Of a DNA stretch of 40,340 nt, positions 35,559 to 40,340 are shown in pieces. Position numbers and translations under genes: made by a program. The DNA comes from Clostridium sp. D53t1_180928_C8 (GTDB taxonomy: Bacteria > Bacillota > Clostridia > Clostridiales > Clostridiaceae). The stretch covers positions 1 through 40,340 of the forward strand of contig NZ_JADPEL010000028.1 in the NCBI RefSeq assembly GCF_015667795.1, in the 5' to 3' direction. The notes under the pieces are model-generated. The model worked only from the letters and a program-made list of their open reading frames with translations. It ran no database searches and was not told the DNA's origin. Every line of letters begins with the position of its first letter. Positions within the stretch are counted from its first letter, which is position 1.

Positions 35559-36707
35559 ATGAATAAGAAAGTAAGTATATCAAAAATTACAGATTATGAT
35601 AATTTTAAATGTAGTGCAGATAAATGCAAATTTACATGTTGTAAAGGATGGGATATAAATGTAGATAAGAATACTTTTAACAAGTGGAAAAGTGAAGAAA
35701 ATAAATTTAATTATATTTTACAGAATTTAAAATTAAAAGAGACAGAAGATAAAAAGGAATACTTTTTAGATAAATATACTCATGAGACATGTCCATTATT
35801 AGATAAAAATGGTTTGTGTAAAATAGTGAAGAACCATGGAGATGAATACATATCTTTAACGTGTCAAACATTTCCTAGAATAAAAAATATATTAGGAGAT
35901 AGAAATGAATTTACTTTATCATGTTGTTGTCCAGAAGTTTTAGAAATTATAAGTAATATTGATGGAAAAATTAATATGATATGTAAAGATAATAATGAGT
36001 CTATAGGTTCTTCATTAGAGCTTAAAGTAAGAGAAGCATTAGTTAGTATAATTCAGCATAATGGATTAGCATTAGAATATAAACTAATAATTTGTTTCCA
36101 AATGCTATTAACTATTTTAGAAAATGTACATATTCAAAAAAGAAGACTATTTACGGAAATAGAAAAATATAAAGACAAAGAATATATAACAGAGCTTCAA
36201 GAGATGTATAGCAAAGTAAATTTAAATATAGATGAGTCTATAGAGGAACTTAATAATTTGTTTTTAGATATAGTAGAAAACTATAGGGAGGTTTCAGGAC
36301 TAGAAAGTATTTTAGAGAAGATTTCAAGTTTTGCAGAAGAAATAGAAATAGAATATCTTTGTGAACAGTGGGATGATTACAAAGGAAAATTCGAAAAATA
36401 TAATGAATTTATTGAAAATTGTATAGTATCTAAAGTTTTAGCAAGTTGTAATAGTAATGATATTGAAGAGGTAGTACTTTCTTTTGAGATAATTATATTA
36501 GAATATTTACTAATCAGATATGCACTTTTCTTAAAATATTGTATTAGCGAAGAGGAAGGATTAGATATACAAAGTATAAAGGATTATGTAGTGGTATTTT
36601 CAAGAGTTATTGGAAATAATACTGAAGCTGTTATAGAGTTTATTAATGAAGGCTTTAGTAGTGAAATTTTAGAAGTCGGATATATATGCTTTATAAGTTT
36701 ATATTAA
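35559..36707 (+). CDS. fliB: FliB-type lysine N-methylase (YkgJ-like cysteine cluster)
   Basis: The 382-residue protein begins with a cysteine cluster C18-x4-C23-x3-C27C28 followed by GWDI. Further cysteines lie in HETCPLLDKNGLC, SLTCQTFPR and SCCCPE. This is the FliB/YkgJ-like pattern, which probably binds a metal or an Fe-S cluster. FliB methylates lysines of flagellin in Salmonella; many clostridia keep the gene away from flagellar loci, as here, so the substrate is uncertain. The C-terminal two thirds are helical and charged. The ATG at 35559 follows ATGGAGAT. No flagellar gene is in the window, so the name means the family, not a proven role. Confidence 0.85.
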   Translation: MNKKVSISKITDYDNFKCSADKCKFTCCKGWDINVDKNTFNKWKSEENKFNYILQNLKLKETEDKKEYFLDKYTHETCPLLDKNGLCKIVKNHGDEYISLTCQTFPRIKNILGDRNEFTLSCCCPEVLEIISNIDGKINMICKDNNESIGSSLELKVREALVSIIQHNGLALEYKLIICFQMLLTILENVHIQKRRLFTEIEKYKDKEYITELQEMYSKVNLNIDESIEELNNLFLDIVENYREVSGLESILEKISSFAEEIEIEYLCEQWDDYKGKFEKYNEFIENCIVSKVLASCNSNDIEEVVLSFEIIILEYLLIRYALFLKYCISEEEGLDIQSIKDYVVVFSRVIGNNTEAVIEFINEGFSSEILEVGYICFISLY

Positions 36708-36751
36708 CATAATAAATTATTACCTATGAAATCAATAGTATTAGTATAAAT

Positions 36752-36780
36752 TTAATAAATATTCAAATAATATTTATTAA
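36752..36780. repeat. 12-bp perfect AT hairpin
   Basis: TTAATAAATATT (36752-36763) and its complement (36769-36780) surround CAAAT. There is no T-run after it. It lies between fliB and the MBL-fold gene. Confidence 0.7.
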
Positions 36781-36826
36781 TGCTATTTACCATTGTTAAA
36801 TTAATATAAAGATTTTGGAGGGGAAA

Positions 36827-37564
36827 ATGAAATTAAATAATAATATATATGTTTTAAAATTAAAATCAGTGATGAATCCAGAAGAATTTATATATCCAAC
36901 ATTGATAAAAAATGATGATAAACTTTTACTAATCGATACTGGCAATCCAGGGCAGTTTGAAGAAATAAAAAATGCAATTGAAAACGAAGGTCTTAGCTTT
37001 GATAAAATAGTAGCTATAATACTTACTCACCAAGACATAGACCATGTAGGTACAGCTTATGAAATTATTAATGAAATTCCTAATGTGCAAGTTCTTGCTT
37101 CAGAAGTTGAAGAAAAATATATAAATGGAAGTAAAACTCCTACAAAATTAAATTATTTAGAAGATAATTTTAATGATTTACCAGAACAAGCAAAGATATT
37201 ATACGAAAAGATGAAAAAGTTTTATAATTGTAATAAGGTTAATATAGATTTGACTTTAAGTGATGGATATACTATTCCTGGCTTTGAGAATATAATAGTT
37301 TTAGATACTGCTGGGCATACCCCTGGTCATATAAGTTTATATGATAAGGAAAGTAAAATATTAATAGTTGGAGATGCTTTTATAATTAAAGATGAAAGTT
37401 TAAGCTTTGCAGATTCTGATTTAAACTTTAATGATGAAATGTATTCAAAATCAATAAAGAAGTTATGTAAATATGATATAAAAACAGTTATTTGTTATCA
37501 TGGCGGAGTTTATAATAATAATGTAAATGATAATATCAAGATGCTAGCTAATAAAAAATATTAA
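36827..37564 (+). CDS. MBL-fold metallo-hydrolase
   Basis: The 245-residue protein shows metallo-beta-lactamase-fold signatures: LLIDTGNPG (about 35-42), THQDIDHVG at 67-75, LDTAGHTPGHISLY, and a VGDAF strand ending in Asp, with a late YHGG histidine. The usual HxHxDH motif is HxDxDH here (His68, Asp70, Asp72, His73), a known variant. Substrate is unknown; hydrolases, glyoxalase II-like and lactonases all share the motif. I use ATG 36827 because the in-frame TTG at 36815 is part of the GGAGGGG ribosome binding site. recA follows after a promoter and hairpin. Confidence 0.88.
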   Translation: MKLNNNIYVLKLKSVMNPEEFIYPTLIKNDDKLLLIDTGNPGQFEEIKNAIENEGLSFDKIVAIILTHQDIDHVGTAYEIINEIPNVQVLASEVEEKYINGSKTPTKLNYLEDNFNDLPEQAKILYEKMKKFYNCNKVNIDLTLSDGYTIPGFENIIVLDTAGHTPGHISLYDKESKILIVGDAFIIKDESLSFADSDLNFNDEMYSKSIKKLCKYDIKTVICYHGGVYNNNVNDNIKMLANKKY

Positions 37565-37571
37565 TTTTAGG

Positions 37572-37603
37572 TATTACATCAATAAAAAAAAATATGTTAT
37601 ACT
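37572..37603 (+). promoter_or_regulatory. Promoter candidate upstream of recA
   Basis: TATTACAT (37572-37579) and an extended -10 TG-T-TATACT (37595-37603) start 8 bases after the MBL-fold stop codon. The same arrangement, with the preceding TTTAGG, recurs at 38887-38918. Transcription would begin near 37610. Confidence 0.5.
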
Positions 37604-37612
37604 TTGAAAGAC

Positions 37613-37665
37613 AATGCGTTGTACCTATGGTCATACCACTTGCCATAGGTACAAACGCATTTTTT
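37613..37665 (+). terminator. Strong hairpin with U-tract in the recA leader
   Basis: AATGCGTTGTACCTATGG (37613-37630) pairs with 37643-37661 with one bulged base and a 12-base loop, followed by six Ts. It begins almost at the predicted start of the recA transcript, so it is a terminator, attenuator or 5' protective hairpin of recA, or a separate small RNA. Confidence 0.75.
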
Positions 37666-37696
37666 ATTTTATTAGGAAAAGATGGAGAGGATATAG

Positions 37697-38743
37697 ATGA
37701 ATATTGATAATGAGAAATTAAGAGCAATAGAAAGTGTTATGGGACAAATAGAAAAACAGTTTGGAAAAGGTTCAATTACTAGGCTTGGAGGCAATACATC
37801 CTTAGATGTAGAATCTGTATCAACAGGTTCACTAGCGTTAGATATAGCTTTAGGAATTGGAGGATTTCCAAAGGGTAGAGTAGTAGAAATTTATGGTCCA
37901 GAATCTTCAGGTAAAACAACAATTGCTCTTAGTGTAATAGCAGAAGCACAAAAATTAGGTGGAGCAGCAGCTTTTGTTGATGCTGAACATGCTTTAGATC
38001 CATCATATGCAAAAAAGTTAGGAGTAAAAACAGATGATTTAATATTAAGTCAGCCAGATACTGGTGAGCAGGCTTTAGAAATAACAGAAGCACTTATAAG
38101 GTCAAATGCAATAGATGTAATAGTTGTAGATTCTGTTGCAGCTCTTGTTCCTAGGGCCGAAATAGAGGGGGAAATGGGTGATTCTCATATTGGATTACAA
38201 GCAAGATTAATGTCTCAAGCGTTAAGAAAGATAACTGCGGCTATTAATAAGTCTAAATGTATTGTAATTTTTATAAATCAATTAAGAGAAAAAATTGGAA
38301 TTATGTTTGGAAATCCAGAAACAACTGCTGGTGGGAGAGCTCTTAAGTTTTATGCTTCAGTAAGGTTAGATATAAGAAAGATTGATACTATAAAAAATGG
38401 TGATACTTTTTTAGGAAATAGAACTAGGGTAAAAGTAATTAAAAATAAGGTTGCACCTCCATTTAAACAAGCAGAATTTGACATTATGTATAATGAAGGA
38501 ATTTCAAGAGAAGGAAATTTAATAGATGTTGGTGTAAATGAAGGGATTGTTGAAAAAAGTGGAGCTTGGTTTTCTTATAATGATATAAGACTTGGACAAG
38601 GAAGAGAAAACTCTAAAGTTTATTTAAAAGAAAATTCAGATATTGCTTTAGAAATAGAAAATATAATAAGAGAAAAATATAATATACCAGAAGTAGTATA
38701 TGAGGTATCTGAAATTGATAAAGTTATTGATAATAAGGAGTAA
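37697..38743 (+). CDS. recA: RecA recombinase
   Basis: The 348-residue protein matches bacterial RecA along its length. It has Walker [10 protein letters not shown] at 67-75, the [14 protein letters not shown] segment, [20 protein letters not shown], the [19 protein letters not shown] loop, and [16 protein letters not shown]. RecA binds single-stranded DNA as an ATP-dependent filament, drives homologous recombination and triggers LexA self-cleavage. The acidic C-terminal tail is short. It starts at ATG 37697 after GGAGAGG. I see no clear LexA box in the leader; a strong hairpin lies upstream. A palindromic terminator follows at 38762. Confidence 0.98.
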   Translation: MNIDNEKLRAIESVMGQIEKQFGKGSITRLGGNTSLDVESVSTGSLALDIALGIGGFPKGRVVEIYGPESSGKTTIALSVIAEAQKLGGAAAFVDAEHALDPSYAKKLGVKTDDLILSQPDTGEQALEITEALIRSNAIDVIVVDSVAALVPRAEIEGEMGDSHIGLQARLMSQALRKITAAINKSKCIVIFINQLREKIGIMFGNPETTAGGRALKFYASVRLDIRKIDTIKNGDTFLGNRTRVKVIKNKVAPPFKQAEFDIMYNEGISREGNLIDVGVNEGIVEKSGAWFSYNDIRLGQGRENSKVYLKENSDIALEIENIIREKYNIPEVVYEVSEIDKVIDNKE

Positions 38744-38761
38744 TAAGCTTTATTAAAGTAG

Positions 38762-38796
38762 GGAGTTATTAAAAATATTTTTAATAACTCCTTTTT
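38762..38796 (+). terminator. recA terminator
   Basis: GGAGTTATTAAAAAT (38762-38776) is followed directly by its complement (38777-38791), then TTTTT. It is a perfect 30-bp palindrome 18 bases after the stop codon. Confidence 0.88.
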
Positions 38797-38886
38797 GTAT
38801 GTAATATAACGTAGAAAGAAGGAGTTGTTAGTTACTTTAAATGTTAAATATCGGGAAAAATTACATGTGAAAATTTAAATTTAGGG

Positions 38887-38918
38887 TATTACATGCAATT
38901 TTTAAATTATGATATACT
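38887..38918 (+). promoter_or_regulatory. Promoter candidate of the DUF2798 gene
   Basis: TATTACAT (38887-38894) and TATACT (38913-38918) have the same 32-base layout as at 37572, and both follow a TTTAGG or TTAGGG. Transcription would start about 60 bases before the gene. Confidence 0.5.
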
Positions 38919-38987
38919 TACTCAGTCGACAAAGTAAAGAAATAATAATAAATAGAAAAAATTAGTTGAAATAAAGGAGTAAAAAAT

Positions 38988-39491
38988 ATGGATAAAAGTA
39001 TGCCTAGAAACGATAAAGAAGGATTGATTTATGGAGCCATTATATGTGCATTAAGTTGTTTATTTATGGCTACTATGAATATTTGTATTAATATGGGGGG
39101 AATAAATAAAGATTCAATAATGTTATCAATAAAAGTATTTCCAGTAGTATTTGTAATTGCAATGTTAATTGAGGGGCTTATTGTAGGAAAAATATCTGAT
39201 AAATTAGTGAAAATTTTTAGTTCGCCAACAGATAGTATAAATGCTTATATTTTATTTAAGGCATTTTTCACTGTTATTGGAATGTCTATTATAATGACAC
39301 TTATAGGTGGGGTACTAGGATTTGGATTTAATACAGAGGTTTTGAAAGAATTTCCAATATCCTGGCCACGAAATTTTTGTGTAGTTATTTTCTTAGAACT
39401 TATTATTGTACAACCTATAGCAAGAAAGGTTATGAGAATTATTCATGAAAAGAGTGATAATTCTTTAGAGCTAGAAAAAGACATTGCATAA
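38988..39491 (+). CDS. DUF2798 family membrane protein
   Basis: The 167-residue protein has four membrane segments (about 12-34, 45-65, 83-110, 124-143) and a short charged tail. PRNDKEGLIYG near the start and the WPRNFCVVIFLELIIVQPIAR segment fit the DUF2798 family. No function is established. The ATG at 38988 follows AAAGGAG. Its promoter resembles the recA promoter, so the two may share control. The hairpin island follows its stop codon. Confidence 0.85.
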   Translation: MDKSMPRNDKEGLIYGAIICALSCLFMATMNICINMGGINKDSIMLSIKVFPVVFVIAMLIEGLIVGKISDKLVKIFSSPTDSINAYILFKAFFTVIGMSIIMTLIGGVLGFGFNTEVLKEFPISWPRNFCVVIFLELIIVQPIARKVMRIIHEKSDNSLELEKDIA

Positions 39492-39831
39492 TTAAATAAA
39501 ATTGCGAAGGAAAATAAAAGTTAAGGGCCTAACGGCCAAGGTAAAGTGATTAATATAGCTTGTGCTAATTAATCATAGGTAAGTGTTTGCTGACGCAAAC
39601 GTTAAAGAGTTAAGGATAAAATTAATTCGTAATTCCTTTGAATATATATTTTAGAAACTTCGTAAGAAGTTTCTTCCTTAACTAGCCGCAAGGCCCTTAC
39701 CATTGACGTAGTCAATTTTTAAACCTTTTTGAACTAGCGAAGCGCTGTTCAAAAAACTTAACCGGACAAAGGCCCTTAACTAAATAAATTGCTTCACAAT
39801 TTATTAATATAGGGTATTAAAAATATAAGAG
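39492..39831. other. Intergenic hairpin island, no gene
   Basis: There is no supported open frame. The region is packed with short inverted repeats and is richer in G/C than other gaps. It lies between the DUF2798 gene and the convergent L,D-transpeptidase gene. The internal parts are listed under the island entry. Confidence 0.7.
39520..39805. ncRNA. Candidate structured RNA or palindromic element
   Basis: GTTAAGGGCC (39520-39529) and GGCCCTTAAC (39771-39780) form an outer inverted repeat. Inside are at least six hairpins. They are GGCC-TAAC-GGCC near 39526-39537, TGATTAAT-TAGC arms at 39547-39575, and GTTTGC-TGAC-GCAAAC at 39585-39600. AGAAACTT/AAGTTTCT lies at 39653-39674, TTGAC-GTA-GTCAA at 39703-39715, and TTTTTGAAC/GTTCAAAAA with an inner AGCG-AAG-CGCT at 39726-39755. 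A ninth-base arm hairpin (AATAAATTG/CAATTTATT) at 39783-39805 lies just outside. No family is recognised. It could be a structured RNA or a dispersed palindromic repeat. Confidence 0.45.
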
Positions 39832-40340
39832 TTAAGTTATATAAACTGTAGTTCCGTAAGGAATATTATCATAAATCCATTTAGCATTTACTTTAGCAAG
39901 TCTTATGCATCCATTACTAATTTTAAATCCAAGTCTACCATCTCTAATAGTATTATCTAAGTTATATAAAATTGAATGAAATAAATAGTTTCCTTTAAAT
40001 TGTGTATAGTAATAACAAATATATCCATGATTTTCTCCAAAAGAGTAACCTTTTGCACCAACTTGGAAGGTTCCTAAAGGTGTAGGCGTAGAAGGTTTCC
40101 CAATGGAGCAAAGGTATTTTTTTTGTAATTTCCAGTTGTTTTTATAGCCTAAAAATATATTTACTTGAAAATTTTTAGTATCTACCCAAATTAAATATTT
40201 AGTACCACTAGATAGATTATTTTTATTTACAAAATCTGTAGAGGTAGCAATATAATTTGATGGAGCTCTAAGATTAGATGATATTATAGATTTTTTTAAA
40301 ATATACTTATGATATAAGTTTTTTATATTATTATAAAAGT
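39832..40340 (-). CDS. L,D-transpeptidase (YkuD domain), 5' end outside the window
   Basis: The minus strand is open from the right edge to a stop at 39834-39832, giving the last 168 residues. The YkuD domain carries TPTPLGTFQVG, the His of NHGY, FHSILY and the catalytic SNGCIRLAK, with Cys as the nucleophile, then VNAKWIYDNIPYGTTVYI. Such enzymes make 3-3 crosslinks in peptidoglycan, outside the membrane, and resist most beta-lactams except carbapenems. The clostridial members often carry SNGCIR instead of SHGCIR. The N-terminal part, including any signal peptide, is not visible. Confidence 0.88.
   Translation of the reverse strand, partial: FYNNIKNLYHKYILKKSIISSNLRAPSNYIATSTDFVNKNNLSSGTKYLIWVDTKNFQVNIFLGYKNNWKLQKKYLCSIGKPSTPTPLGTFQVGAKGYSFGENHGYICYYYTQFKGNYLFHSILYNLDNTIRDGRLGFKISNGCIRLAKVNAKWIYDNIPYGTTVYIT

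Noticed and set aside
36815-36826. TTG start for the MBL-fold gene
   Set aside because: It overlaps the GGAGGGG ribosome binding site of ATG 36827.
39520-39805. CRISPR array
   Set aside because: The repeats are inverted and unequal, with no regular direct repeat and spacer pattern, and no cas genes are present.

Overview
The window is very AT-rich, has dense short genes with strong AGGAGG-type ribosome binding sites and U-tract hairpin terminators, and encodes clostridial families: a large serine recombinase, a GH84 N-acetylglucosaminidase, Csp-type subtilases, FliB, RecA and an SNGCIR L,D-transpeptidase. It looks like a chromosome segment of a spore-forming Clostridium (sensu stricto). I cannot name the species.

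Layout. Positions 1-4160 look like the end of a prophage or integrative element: a 3' gene fragment, a 27-residue hydrophobic peptide, 1.4 kb of A-rich repeat-bearing non-coding DNA, a Mor-like activator and a large serine recombinase. Two related imperfect palindromes (302-351 and 2405-2448) bracket the Mor-like gene. Positions 4266-6510 hold two membrane proteins and an AraC/GyrI-like regulator; the last two are richer in G/C than their neighbours. Positions 6725-12683 are one transcription unit for a 1893-residue LPxTG-anchored hexosaminidase, with a consensus promoter and a leader terminator. Positions 12814-14738 carry an S41 peptidase, YwbE and a NUDIX hydrolase. A small Asn-rich protein lies on the minus strand at 14883-15269. 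Positions 15413-17733 are a WYL regulator, a GyrI-like protein and a radical SAM protein, with an 11-bp inverted-repeat operator between the first two.

Positions 17834-21403 (minus) are two translationally coupled Csp-like subtilases. The first has an intact Asp-His-Ser triad; the second has Cys in place of the catalytic Ser. A lone sugar-binding protein and a YoaK-family membrane protein follow. Then come two divergent giant DUF11 proteins (1146 and 2692 residues) with no signal peptide or anchor, possibly spore-surface structural proteins. Positions 35559-40340 carry FliB, an MBL-fold hydrolase, recA behind a strong leader hairpin, a DUF2798 membrane protein, a 260-bp island of nested hairpins bounded by a 10-bp inverted repeat, and the 3' part of an L,D-transpeptidase gene.

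The strongest leads are the Ser-to-Cys Csp paralogue, the hairpin island at 39520-39805, the leaders of the hexosaminidase and recA, the WYL operator, the signal-less DUF11 pair and the paired palindromes near the recombinase. All functional calls come from reading motifs; no database search was run.
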